A stretch of DNA of 64,000 bases from Phytophthora quininea. Lineage: Eukaryota > Oomycota > Peronosporomycetes > Peronosporales > Peronosporaceae. The notes beneath the pieces were generated by a model. The model ran no database searches. It saw only the letters and a list, made by a program, of their open reading frames with translations, and was not told the origin of the DNA. The translations under genes were made by a program, and so were the position numbers. Positions within the stretch are counted from its first letter, which is position 1. Every line of letters begins with the position of its first letter. The DNA lies in assembly GCA_011947345.1 (NCBI GenBank), contig JAAVTG010000483.1, positions 54,238 through 118,237 on the forward strand. The letters run 5' to 3'. Positions 23,467-34,129 of this stretch are shown here, in pieces.

Positions 23467-24777
23467 ACGATGATTGGCTCAGAATTATAACAATACTAGA
23501 CAACTCACAATGAGAAACTGAAAATAGAATATTTCAAAAGGAAAAGTATATTTGCATTACTGTACCATGAATTTGGTGCTGTACTTCAACTTGCCCTTTT
23601 AAGCAATATCTTCAACGGCATACACGCCATCGACATGCTCAAAGTAAGAAGCCAACTTCGCTGCACTGTTTGGAAGGTACATGTAGCAATCAGACTCAAT
23701 AAAGAAAAACTTTTGGTCCACTAGAGCCCTGGCAATACAGTGACAGGTCCCCTTCAATTGACCCGAGCGGCGACCGATAATGATGAGCGACGACCTCTTG
23801 GAGTTGACAGCCCGCTCCACGCGCTTCCTGGATCCACACTTGAAATGCTTGTTTAGGAAAATCAGTTGCTTTCTCTTCTTCTGCAGTGCCTGATGCATAG
23901 CGTGTGTCGTGTACGCCCGGTAGCATTCGTCGCTATGATCCTCTTCAGGTTGACTGTCCTTGAGCTGCTTCAGAACTGCAGCCATCGCAGCTTGCGTCAA
24001 GAAATCTCTCGACTGCAATGCATTGTTCACTGAGAACATACCGCAGAAAGAGAATCGATCGGACAGCGATTCTTGGTGCTGGCACTTGACAGATGAACGA
24101 AGGGTACGAGGCGTCTAGACAAATACATACCAAAAAGTTAGTAACATATCAAAACAAAATACAATCAATAATGGCACCATGATTTGAACACACTATGCCA
24201 CACACACTGAAGGCATTTTCAGGCGACAAGCAGAAGTTCGTGCCCTAGTTAGGCTGAAGCGCCGTACAGTGACCTCAGTTGATGTGTGTAGCAGTACCAG
24301 TTCTCGCAAGCAGCCGCAACATAAGAGCAATGATTGAAAGTAGTTCACCTTTGATGATCTTGGCAGAAAGCTCAATGAGCACTTGCGAGAGCTCCTTGCG
24401 GAAGTCAGAAACCCACTGCGATGAGCGCAAGGCGCTGCATCGCATGAAAACAGGTGAAACTAATACAGCATAACGGACAACTAGAAAAGCAACGATGTCA
24501 TTGAGCAAAGTGCTCCGACAGCAAGAGCACAAGACAAGCTGTCGCACTCAATCTATTAAAAAATGTCCGAATTGTATTGCCCCACATTTAGGTTTATCTC
24601 TCTATCCGAAAACCACTGCGTCATAATCAAAGTGTCCAAAGAAAACGAAAATGGCAACACTCCACCTCGTTTGGACAATGGCTCGGACAAGCGTCCGTTG
24701 CGCCACCCTAGCTACTGAAAAGAAAAGCAACTTGCGCCAGACACGTGTTGCCAACCCAACTGGAGGTTGAGAGAGGC
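23467..24777 (-). other. Extra region between Copia-2 RNase H and 3' LTR, with antisense ORF
   Basis: Copia elements normally run from RNase H straight into the 3' LTR; here 1.3 kb intervene. The minus strand has an open frame at 23,599-24,039 (146 codons, Cys- and Lys/Arg-rich, with a hydrophobic GRRSGQLKGTCHC segment) and a second one at 24,275-24,547. A short intron between them is possible but I cannot place it with confidence. I do not recognise the protein. It may be an added antisense gene of the element, or a separate insertion whose ends I could not define. Confidence 0.4.
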
Positions 24778-24975
24778 TGTGAATGCGGGCAACCGACCAG
24801 CGTGTTGACCACCCTTTACTAGAACAGTCATTATAGAGAGTGTTAGTCTATCACAGTTATGTGTACCACACATATTGTAGCCATATCCACCCCGCTTTCT
24901 GACCTCCTAATTCACTTTTTCCTTTTCCCTGCTCAAGGACACGACTCTCCGACACTAGCCTCTCACACCTTCACA
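24778..24975 (+). repeat. Copia-2 3' LTR
   Basis: 198-bp LTR, TGTGAATGCGGG to CACCTTCACA, matching 18,011-18,222 with a 13-bp deletion and scattered substitutions. Confidence 0.88.
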
Positions 24976-25156
24976 CAAAATTTTCCGGCATTGGCCACGG
25001 AAGCTCACAATACCGGTAGTTGCGTTTTGACATCCCTCTCCGCAGGTTGGGCCAATCGAGCAGCACCAAACGCATCAATTGATTTCCGCTGAGGCGATAC
25101 AACGTTCAAAAATTATTCTAGCGGCGTTTATGGAGAATTTCTCTACACGAATGACG
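24976..25156 (-). repeat. 3' flank of intact GH47 gene (palindrome right arm)
   Basis: Reverse complement of about 10,735-10,920. It contains no gene and probably holds the 3' untranslated region of the GH47 gene. Confidence 0.8.
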
Positions 25157-27127
25157 TTACTTGTTGCGGATGCGTAGCGGGTGAGCCTCCGTGTTGAACA
25201 CATACTTGTCGAGCGGGATGAGACTCTCCGGCGCCTGTAGCAAGTAATGATACTTGAGCGTTTCGGCCAAAAAGAAGCTCTCCATCTTGCTTTCCGTTTG
25301 TGCCGGCAGCTTGGTGACGTCCAAGACGGCGGCGTATCCATGTTTGACCTTGGCGTGCGTCTCCAGCGCCTCAAAGATCTCCCAGCCGTACTCGCGATAC
25401 TTGGGATTCTTCGTGACACGGTACAGGTAAAACAAGCTCTCGATGGTCTCTGGCCGCAAACGATATTTGGGGTCTACTACGCGCATCTTCGGGAAGCTCA
25501 CGATGTCTGGTGATAAGCCAGTCGCTTGGCGACTGTAGAGTTGGTAACACGTTTCCATGAGCTTTTCTGCGAGGTCAAGGTGTTTGGCGTTCTTAGCGCG
25601 GTCCTCCGTCTCGGACAGCGTTCCTAGTGCCAAAAGGCCGGGAACAAAACAAAGGAGATGATCCATGCGCTGGATTGCCTGTACAAACATGGCATCAAAA
25701 CAAAACACTTATCAGTCACTGAGTATTTGCCTTTCAACTTGCAAGCACCAGGGTACGCACGTACCGACATCGACGGCACTTTCATCTCCTGTAAGAAGTA
25801 CAGGTCGTCTGGGATGGAATAATAGAGCAGGTGCTCTTCCATCCCCCTTACAGCGTCGTCATACAGCTCGCGGAGGTACTCGTCTTCCTCCCGCTTACCG
25901 CTGTAGATGTACACCTTCAGCAAGTACTCGTAGAAAGAATCGCCTAACGCACCCAACGTAATGGTGCTCCCGCGGACATCGAATTTCCCCTTCGGTGCGT
26001 CAAAATGAACAGGAAACAAGCCAGTCTTCTTGTACGATCCCTCGCGCTTCAAAATGTGGTAAAATGCATCGCCCTAGGTTGGAAACAAAATACAAAAGGA
26101 CACCATTTACTGTGTAAGACTCGTGCAAGCCGAGCCAGCAGCCTAAAAAAACGACACACCATTTTTGCGTATTTTGGATCACCCGTAACGTCCGACAAGT
26201 AGCGGGTTTCGAGCTGCAGTGTGCCGATGTCGGCAATGTGCGCTCTGCAGTCATAAAACACACTGCCGGTTAGAATGAGGGAATCCAAAGCAGACATAAT
26301 AATAACTCGTACCGATAGCGAGCCCAGGCAGCGAAGCTTTTCTGCTTCGTGTACGGGTTAAGAAGTGTATAGAACACCCCTTCGTCCTCATCATAGGCAG
26401 GCGTGAGCAGATCCATCAGTTCCTTTGCCTTATTCTTGAAGACGCTATCGCCTGACAGATCGAACGCACTTAACAGCCCGCCGACTTCCCGGATAATAGT
26501 CTCGAACACCGAGAGGTTGTTGCCATCACGTCCCAAGTGGGAAAAGTCGAGATGGCCTGCCACGTAGTCTCTGGCACGCTTAAACTCGTCCTTCAAGTCC
26601 ATGATCCAGAGCGTGTCGATGCCGTCCACCAACGAGCAAGCGATGTCACCCCAGACATTGCTCCGCTTGACGCCATTTTTCGGGTCCACTTCGTCCCCTC
26701 CGAATGCATGCTCCTCGTAGTTGCCCCAGGCAAACTTCATGGCCTTCCGCACTGCCAGCCTCCTGGCCTCCTGCTGCTCCGAGGACACTGCCGTGACAGT
26801 CTCGTCGGGGTCTCGAATGTCCGCCACGTCTTCGTCCGCCAGCATCTCGTCGTTGGCTGCTCCTCCAAAAGCCTGATGCGTAGTTGCATCGGTCCGGTGC
26901 ACCGTTGTCTTCTGGCCCCGGAGATGTACTCGCTCCTCGTCCTGCTGCGTGGCGCCCTGCAGATCGTCCACGTGGTTGGGGACCCCGCCCAAGTTGGTGG
27001 TCATGATGGTGTACTGCACCCATAGGAAGAGCGACAGCACACAGGCGACCCCAACGATCCCAACGCGCTTCCAGAGCTGGAGCTGTGCACGCTTGCGGGC
27101 CGAGGCCTGGCGGTACGTCGGCAGCAT
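25157..27127 (-). CDS. GH47 alpha-1,2-mannosidase, intact copy B, four exons
   Basis: Class I (GH47) alpha-1,2-mannosidase, trimming mannose from N-glycans in the ER/Golgi or during ER-associated degradation. Exons on the minus strand: 27,127-26,313, 26,244-26,160, 26,073-25,765 and 25,678-25,157; introns of 68, 86 and 86 nt are GT...AG and all phases agree, giving 576 residues. Residues 22-41 form a single membrane anchor (type II topology), followed by an acidic stem and the catalytic domain from about residue 128 (FAWGNYEEHAFG, SLVDGIDTLWIM, SVFETIIREVGGLLSAF, GTLQLETRYLS, LRPETIES, SFFLAETLKY, VFNTEAHP). The acidic catalytic positions and the calcium-site Thr of VFNTEAHP are present. The two other copies in the window are broken. 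Golgi type IB versus ER type cannot be settled here. Confidence 0.9.
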
Positions 27128-27261
27128 CCCAGCGGAAAAGCGAGTGCCGTGGCGTCTGCAGCCGTTGGGAATCGCAGCAGATGTGCGAGCTTTACCGGGA
27201 GCTAAACTTTACAATTTAGACTAAAACTGTAAACGTTATCTTCTTCAAATTGGCTGCAAGC
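27128..27261. promoter_or_regulatory. Divergent promoter region, 134 bp
   Basis: The GH47 gene (minus) and the HTH gene (plus) start 134 bp apart, so this interval must hold both core promoters if both are expressed. It contains an A/T-rich stretch (TTTACAATTTAGACTAAAACTG), but I see no canonical TATA box and cannot assign an initiator with confidence. Confidence 0.5.
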
Positions 27262-27744
27262 ATGGGGCGGCAGGCGAGGACACCCGACGGCGGGCGCAAG
27301 GAGCGGAAGAACACGCGCGCGTCCTTGACGTACGAGACGCGGCTGGCGGTGGTCAAGTTCTTCCAGGAGAGCGGCGACATGGCCAAGACGGTGGACAAGT
27401 TCTTCCCGGAGCTGAGCGCCGCAGCCAAGCGCAGCAAGAAGCGCGTGGTCTACGGCTGGGCCAAGGACCGCGACAAGATCGAGAGCGCCTGCGACTCGGC
27501 GCGCACCGCCAAGGCCTTCCGTCTGCGCAAATCCGGACTGGGGCTCACGTTGAGCGACGACGCCGAGAAGTGCATCGTGGTGTGGCTCCGCTCGATGCAG
27601 AAGATGAGCATTCCCGTGACGGGCACAATGTTAAGTGAGTACGCGGTGGATGTGGCCAGGGAGCTGGGGATAGACAGCTCGCTGTTCTCAGCGTCGGGTG
27701 TGTGGAGGAAGAGCTTTCTCAAGAGACACAACTTGGCCATGTAG
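27262..27744 (+). CDS. CENP-B / Tc5-type HTH DNA-binding protein, small
   Basis: A 160-residue protein with the helix-turn-helix pattern of the CENP-B N-terminal / Tc5 transposase DNA-binding domain: LSDDAEKCIVVWLRSM, then PVTGTMLSEYAVDVA and VWRKSFLKRHNLA in the last 60 residues, preceded by a basic region (RKERKNTRASLTYETR) with the first HTH. No DDE catalytic domain follows. The start is the first ATG; the frame is open 12 bp further upstream without ATG. It could be a domesticated pogo-like DNA-binding protein or a transposase truncated by loss of its 3' part. It is GC-rich and free of frame damage, unlike most neighbours. Confidence 0.7.
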   Translation: MGRQARTPDGGRKERKNTRASLTYETRLAVVKFFQESGDMAKTVDKFFPELSAAAKRSKKRVVYGWAKDRDKIESACDSARTAKAFRLRKSGLGLTLSDDAEKCIVVWLRSMQKMSIPVTGTMLSEYAVDVARELGIDSSLFSASGVWRKSFLKRHNLAM

Positions 27745-27884
27745 CCACGGGTCGTTGAGAGCTGTATTTCATGTATTTAGTCACGGCTTACTGTTCATAC
27801 ATGATCATGGTTGTGCAGTGTGCTATTCACACCAGTTGTTGCTTTCGCTTTTCAACTTGCAAAGAGAGAAATCTCAGTCCTCGC

Positions 27885-28717
27885 CTACAACACATTGAAT
27901 TCCTTCTGCATGCGTACATACTTGACCAACGCCGGCCAGTTCAGGGCCTTCGGAATATCCTCTTGCTTCAGCATCCAAACTCCGAGGGCCCTGGCAACAT
28001 TTTCTGCCGTCTCGTCCTTGGCGAGCATGTCCAAAAGCCATTTGCTTGTTTGCGACTCGGTCATTTCAACCCCGTCGATTTTCGCGAAAACCTTGTTTGC
28101 TTTCCACTTCGAATACATCTTTGGTACGAGGCAAGGGCGCGCCAGTTCAGTGGGTCAGCCGCGCCTTGCTTCAACCCGAAGACGCCTAAAATCCTGGCTG
28201 CCTTCTCAACGCTGACTCCGTCCTGGAGCCACTTCCTGAACATGTCCTTCGTCTGGGTCTTGGTGCGTGCAATCCCGCCGATCCGCGAAAAACCGCCTCG
28301 CCGCTCAAGCTCTTGCCGGTGATCAGCTTGTAGTACATGTTCTTGTACTTCTGCAAGGCCGCCGAGTTCAATGCCTGTGCAACCTCTTTTCCGACAACCC
28401 AGCCAGACCCAGCATCTTGGTGACGTCGTCTACGCTCTTCCTCTTGTTCAGCCAGAATATCAGCCATTCTTTCGCTTCGGCCTTGGTGCGGTCGAAGCCC
28501 ATGATATGTGCAAATACTTCCGGCTTGGCAAAGCTCTCTCCTCCTCTTCGTTGGTGTACGAGCGTAGGAATCGCTTGGTGACGTCGATCTGTGCAGGGAC
28601 ACCAGAATTTGTCGTAATGGATGCAGTCCTCGAAACCGAGTCTTCGATAGTAGCTTGGGCGTTGGCGAGTAGGGATGCTGCCACCAGTAACGCGATACAG
28701 CTTAGACGCATTATCAT
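27885..28717 (-). pseudogene. RxLR-type secreted effector pseudogene with WY-like repeats
   Basis: The minus-strand frame starting at 28,717 encodes a signal peptide (about 20 residues), then RFLR at residues 49-52 and EER at 59-61, the host-targeting motif pair of oomycete cytoplasmic effectors. Downstream, in changing frames, lie at least three WY-type modules, each with the Trp-containing helix and the LG...Y pattern (near 28,400-28,500, 28,060-28,240 and 27,885-28,050). The first frame breaks just after EER and at least three further frame changes follow, so no full-length protein can be made. The last frame stops at 27,885. Known effectors of this family act inside plant cells; nothing indicates this copy's target. 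Confidence 0.85.
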
Positions 28718-29488
28718 CGCTTGATCCTTGGGCCTTCACTCGTTCGCTGTCGCCGGCTTAATGTGGTGGCCGCCGCAAATTGTAGAGTTGTTGAACAGGT
28801 CTGGCAGCTCCCAACGCGACCATCCAACCACTTAGAACCGGTATCAACCATAACCGCCATACATGCATAATGAACGACGCTCGTTGTGCTCAGCATGGGA
28901 TGGGCCTCGTTGCTCCGTACATGTAACAGGTGTGCTTAGACGGCGCTCCTCTTCCGAGTCAGAACACGCCCGGAAACAATTCATTCACTGCCGTCTTGTG
29001 AAGGGCCGAGAGCAAAGGCCACACCTGCACCCTCGTATCAACTGCTACACACAAGTACCTTGAGTTTGTCGCTCCTTGCCCGTTCCACCGCTCAGCAAGG
29101 GACAGCTTCATGGAGTCTGCACATGATCGACCTGCAAGTCACTTTACAAGTGATCCACAGGACGATGTTATTAATAGATACCAGAAAGAGTTTAGGTTTA
29201 TTTACTGCGAAAACCAACGATACTGCAATGCAATCCAGATGGCATTTGATATTTTCATCGGATGGGGAAATTCTCTCAGCTATTCTCAGCCTGGGAAGAG
29301 GTATTATAATAGGGGGCAAAATCCCTCCCAAAACTGAGCAGAGTCAGGGCTTCGCATCGTCTCATGACACCCCATCAAATACAGGTAGCACAACGTGTGC
29401 ATCAACTGGATGTTGATGCGGCCAACGAACCTGCGTCAGCATCGATGATACTATCGTGCTTAGAGACGATACTCTCCAAATACATTAT
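28718..29488. other. Gene-free spacer
   Basis: Open frames up to about 118 codons occur (for example 29,060-29,416, plus) but show no known motif, and the overlapping frames are of similar length, so I do not call a gene. The first 150 bp may contain the promoter of the effector pseudogene. Bases 29,486-29,488 (TAT) are the left target-site duplication of the next element. Confidence 0.5.
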
Positions 29489-30500
29489 GGGCCTGTTCTG
29501 CAAATCAACCTTACCAACCAGTCTGAAGACAAAATAATCCCAAGCAGAAGCGTTTGGCTGATTGATCGATCAGTTATTCTGGCGGCAGAACACGCCTAGC
29601 GGGGATCAGCAGTCATCTAAAACGCACTGTCAGATGTGGTAGAGCTTACAATATAAAAACAATGCAGTATATTCAAATTTGAAGTTGGACTGACCTTCAC
29701 GCCATGGTGGTGCCTCGATAAACGAACATCGACATTTCGCTGCTGCAGAAGCGCATTCTGGACGGCGGTCGCGAGCTCTGAGGCCCCAAGAACGAACAGC
29801 CAGTATGGGCACTTCATCTTCGTTCGAAATTACTCTAGTTGTGACGGTCGCTTTCGTCAGATTCGCTATTGGAAAAACCTCCAGCGTCATCTGCTTCGGA
29901 CGGCGAACTTTCAGCTTGTTCGTTGTCGTCATCGAAGAACTCTCGAACCAGGTTGGACCGACCTTTATCATCCAATCTGCAAAACCTCGTGGCAATTTCT
30001 GTCCTGGTGGCTAGCATCCGACAGTACCGAACCCGGTCAGGGGTGTCGAGCGACCTGACTCATGAACTCCCTGATTGCGGAGCAGCAGAATCCCAGCTGA
30101 ACCCACTGTTTGTTTTCAGAAGCGTGAATGTCTTGCACTTCCTTTTCAGCTTTGTGAGCTTATTTTGGAGCTGCTTTTTGGTGACGGTTCTGGGCTGGTT
30201 TCTGTTGAAAATGTTTGTGGCGAGATTACTTGATGCTGCTAGCTGAACGCCACGGAGAGGTAGTTATCTAGTTCTGGTAATCCCCGAGGAATAAATGTGC
30301 TATAAAAGGTGTCGACCGACAATCAGTCTGATGGATCAGCTACCAGCCCGAATTCGGGCTGAAAAATAATCTGAACGAGAGCAATTTTCAGCAGTTTGAT
30401 GCACGCAGAACACAACAGATTATTGATCGATCAGCTAAAGCTTTAATATCATCTGAAAGAAAGCCCGATCAGCCATAATACGTGTCTGCAGAACAGGCCC
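29489..30500 (-). mobile_element. Non-autonomous PIF/Harbinger-type element (1,012 bp)
   Basis: Perfect 14-bp terminal inverted repeats (GGGCCTGTTCTGCA at 29,489 and its complement ending at 30,500) flanked by the 3-bp direct repeat TAT. The terminus resembles the GGGCCTGTTTGG ends of Tourist/Harbinger elements, and a 3-bp duplication is typical of that superfamily. Inside, the minus strand encodes a Myb/SANT-like domain, the second gene of Harbinger elements; no DDE transposase is visible. Confidence 0.85.
29835..30240 (-). pseudogene. Myb/SANT-like DNA-binding protein of Harbinger element, broken
   Basis: The minus-strand frame entering at about 30,240, possibly after a 3' splice site (TTCAG), has the pattern TKKQLQNKLTKLKRKCKTF ... 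LLKTNSGFSWD of the Myb/SANT-like domains that partner Harbinger transposases in DNA binding. A stop codon follows near 30,058. A second open segment (30,017-29,835) has an acidic Ser/Asp-rich tail. The first exon is not identified. Confidence 0.6.
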
Positions 30501-30503
30501 TAT

Positions 30504-31211
30504 GTAGAAAAGAAAAGAAAGGTTGGTCCTTCATATTGTTTATATCTAAACGAGTAAACCCTGCTACTTTCCTCATCCTCCAACTGTGAGCCTGGGTCGT
30601 CATCCGTTGCATCCTGCCAGCAATTTTCGCATTACCTGACGGGGCACAACGAAGCGGGTATCGCGGAACCGTTGATCAAGTCTAGGGCGTTAGATGCTCG
30701 AGGCAGCTCAAACACCGAACTCTCCACCGCACTGACTCTCAGCGGGCATCGCGGCCGCTTTCATTAAACACGGTCCTTGCGTGGGCGAGGTTTGAACGTG
30801 ACAGCGCCTTGGCTCTGGAAGGGAACTTTACAAGCCGCTTATCCCTGGTCGTAACGCAGGTGTCACTCCCTTGCTGCGTGAGCCTCCATTGAAGCTTTCC
30901 TTTTGGACCAAGACGTGATGATGCTCATCCAAATGATAACACGTCTCATTCCGGAGATCCTGGTATATTTTATGCAAACACGATCTATCGACGCGGTTCC
31001 CTTTATAGTCAAAGACACAAAACAAACAAACAGTTGATATTATTGTCCGATCCCATACTTGATGCCGCTGAGGCACGAAAGTGATAGTTTATATCGAAAT
31101 TTGTATGGGGTCCTTCAGCAAAAACATGGGGAATTGCCGTCTGAGACAGTGATTTCCATGTGGAAGTTGGACTGGACAAATACTGATCGAGCTGTTAAAG
31201 TCTCCGAAAAC
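30504..31211. other. Gene-free stretch left of copy C
   Basis: I see no gene and no clear repeat boundaries. Short frames overlap on both strands without motifs. Similarity to the copy A flank begins at about 31,212. Confidence 0.5.
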
Positions 31212-31659
31212 TTTGTACGACAAATCAACAGCTGCGATTCTTGTATCTGAGGCTTTCCGATAGCAATACGTGGCTGCCGCGACGGCATAATACACTGTAT
31301 GCAGTATGTTTGTAGTCTAAGCATTGCGATGACAGTAGGAGTTTTACGGTATCATTTTTCGCTTGTTGTGGTTGCCCAGGGTCTGAGTTGGCAATGGACC
31401 TGTAGTCGTTTTCTTGCATGCGTCGTTGGTAGGACACCCACAATACACGATCAAAGCTTATGACTATTACGGGGGTCAACCACATCGCAAATCAGCATCC
31501 AAAGCATGAGAACAGTACTTTACCAACGACGCACTTCGGTGGCGGCTGTTAAGACAGTTTCTCTCTTCCAACTGAAGGAGGCTTCCCAATCGATTAATTA
31601 AGGGTGCCACTTCCGAATCGAGCACCTGGGGAACATTTGAGCACAGACACAGGGCCAGC

Positions 31660-33041
31660 ATGCTCAAGAGAACTAGAAACGACATTCAAGACCTAAGGCT
31701 GAGCGATTCCATCACACCGCCAGACGCAATTCAATCGCACGTCATCGAGAGGTCGAGCTCCGTGACGTCTTCCTCTTCAGCGTCGGAAGATGACGGACAG
31801 ACCTTGTTGCGACTCAACAGTGTCAGCAAGTCCCCAACGGAAAACCTTCACCTTCCCAGCCAAAGTCGTCGTTGCCTCCGACCAAAGTGTTGTTCCTCGA
31901 CGGCGTCAGAGGCCTCGCTGCAGTCCTGGTTACCATGCAGCACTCCCACGCCTATATTGAGCAGTTCGACCTCGGTGGAGTGGCGGTCGATACATTCTTC
32001 GTGCTGTCATCATTCCTGCTGACGTGGCTCTTCATGAAGAAGAGCATGAAGCTGCTGTCACAAGGAGCAAGCCCGCGATCGTGGATGTTCGCGTTAGCCG
32101 ACTACTTCTCGAAGCGGTTCTTCCGCGTGTACCCGTTGTTCGCGGTGGTGGTGATCGCGCTGTCGTTCATGTCGTACGAGGACCAAGGCAGATACTATCT
32201 GGTCGAAAATCCGAAGGCCTTCGACTTGTTTCAGACGCTGACGTTTGATTTCCACCACCGCCAATTTGCACTATGGACGCTGCCGCTGGAGATTTCGTAC
32301 TACTTTGTGATCCCCGTGTTCGTCTTGGCCATGCTTGGCATGCGTCGCTACTGGTGGGTGGCCGCGGCCCCGATATTTGCATGGACTGTCTACAAGGGCT
32401 GGTACGAATACCGAACGCACCACATGCCATTGATGCCGCACCTTCCGACGTTTCTGTCGGGGTCGATTGGTGCTGTCGTGTTCGTGAAGCTTGACGCGTG
32501 GATGAAAGGGACTGGGTTCAAGTTCCGCTGGTGGCACACGGTTGCGATCCGCGTCTTTGAGTACGCCCTCATTGCGGTGCTGTTGAGCGTGTGCTTCAAA
32601 GGATTACTTTTTGACTGGGTTTTGAAGAACCCTGCACCCGACACAAAAGGCGCCCGATATGTGAGCGCTCTGCTAACGGCGATCTTCGTGGTTGAGATGA
32701 TCCGCCCATCGTGTGTTTCCACCATGTTTGAGTGGAGTGTGCTGCGGTACTGCGGCAAGATCAGCTTCTCGATCTACTTGCTGCACATTTTCGTCCTTGA
32801 AAACCCGACGATCAGTTCTGAGCCAAAGTACATGAACCGATTGGTTGCGCGGAGCTTCCTCATCTTCTTGTTGGCGACAGTGTCCTACTATCTCGTCGAG
32901 TATCCGTCACAGTTGATGGCCCAAAGGATCTCCAAGTTCCTCGCAGCACGTGAAGCGAGAGAACGAGATGGTTTGGTTCGATTTCCATGGATGGATCGGA
33001 TAAAATTCAGCAAGTTGAGGACCAACTCGGCGGGCAAGTAA
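31660..33041 (+). pseudogene. Acyltransferase-3 gene, copy C, frameshifted near start
   Basis: Nearly identical to 1,194-2,576, but one C is missing near 31,849 (TTCACC instead of TTCCACC), shifting the frame after about 63 codons. The rest, from about 31,872, is open to the stop at 33,041 and keeps all membrane segments and the FLDGVRG...HSH core, though without an ATG upstream of that core. A shorter product from an internal ATG would lack the family's first motif. The last codons differ slightly from copy A. Confidence 0.85.
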
Positions 33042-33223
33042 ACTCATGTGACCGTAGCAAGGTGTATTATTCAGGCACAGTGTAGGTGTTCAACTCGGAG
33101 GCCCAGCAACAAAGAATCTTCACAAACGCTGCTCGAGTGAATCTTGAACGTTATATGTATGCGGTCGAATCTCCTTGGCGGAAGTCAGTGCACTTTCTAA
33201 TTGTCGACGCGAGCAGCGAGGCC

Positions 33224-34129
33224 ATGCCGGCGTCTTCATTCGTCGAGCTGCTGCCAGAGCTGGATGTGTCCAAGGCCGACCGCGACGGCCTCTTGGAGCT
33301 GGAGGCCATGCTAGTGGCCAACAGTCTGGAGCAGTACGACCAGCTGCATCGTCCCAAGAAAGAGAAGGCTGGCGCAGTGAAAGGGCCGCCCACCGGTCAG
33401 TGGCACGAGATCCGCAAGGTCGACAGTCTCCGTATCTACGAGGAACGCAGCCCCGCCAGCCCCGAGACGCCCAGTATGCCGACCATCATGATGCTGGGTT
33501 CGGTCGAGGGGACCTGGACGACGTCATGTACGGGGTTGTGGCCGCCACCGACGCGGACGAGCGAATCAAGGAGCGTGTGCTGCAAGACGGAGCCGAGGAC
33601 CACCAACTTGGGCGGGGTCCCCAACCACGTGGACGATCTGCAGGGCGCCACGCAGCAGGACGAGGAGCAAATCCATCTCCGGGGCCAGAAGACAACGGTG
33701 CACCGGATCGATGCAACTACGCATCAGGCTTTTGGAGGAGCAGCCAACGACGAGATGCTGGCGGACGAAGACGTGGCGGACATTCGAGACCCCGACGAGA
33801 CTGTCACGGCAGTGCCCTCGGAGCAGCAGGAGGCCAGGAGGCTGGCAGTGCGGAAGGCCATGAAGTTTGCCTGGGGCAACTACGAGGAGCATGCATTCGG
33901 AGGGGACGAAGTGGACCCGAAAATGGCGTCAAGCGGAGCAATGTCTGGGGTGACATCGCTTGCTCGTTGGTGGACGGCATCGACACGCTCTGGATCATGG
34001 ACTTGAAGGACGAGTTTAAGCGTGCCAGAGACTACGTGGCAGGCCATCTCGACTTTTCCCACTTGGGACGTGATGGCAACAACCTCTCGGTGTTCGAGAC
34101 TATTATCCGGGAAGTCGGCGGGCTGTTAA
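33224..34129 (+). pseudogene. START-like / GH47 fusion pseudogene (copy C)
   Basis: Same structure as 2,759-3,664: START-like N-terminal part with a frame change near 33,505, junction to GH47 exon 1 at GACCACCAACTTGGG near 33,600, the four-A frameshift near 33,920, and truncation by the LINE fragment. A few substitutions separate the copies. The 3' GH47 exons are absent, because copy C ends inside the following Copia/Gypsy sequences. Confidence 0.8.

Larger units (their letters stand above)
18011..24975 (+). mobile_element. Copia-2, LTR retrotransposon
   Basis: The 5' LTR is 18,011-18,222 (212 bp) and the 3' LTR 24,778-24,975 (198 bp), both TG...CA with internal indels and substitutions. A purine-rich tract (GGAGGTTGAGAGAGGC) precedes the 3' LTR. 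The flanking bases CAACG and CAAAA occupy the expected positions and look like a diverged 5-bp target-site duplication; the matching sequence near 10,915 shows the uninterrupted site. It has gag and pol in Copia order and carries a piggyBac derivative inside RT. It is inserted in the palindrome right arm. Confidence 0.9.

Noticed and set aside
28863..29416. Short frames right of the effector pseudogene as a second effector
   Set aside because: No signal peptide followed by an RxLR or EER motif is found, and several frames are equally open.
31872..33041. Intact shorter acyltransferase in copy C
   Set aside because: The frame begins without an ATG; the true start at 31,660 is in another frame because of a one-base loss, so I call it a pseudogene.
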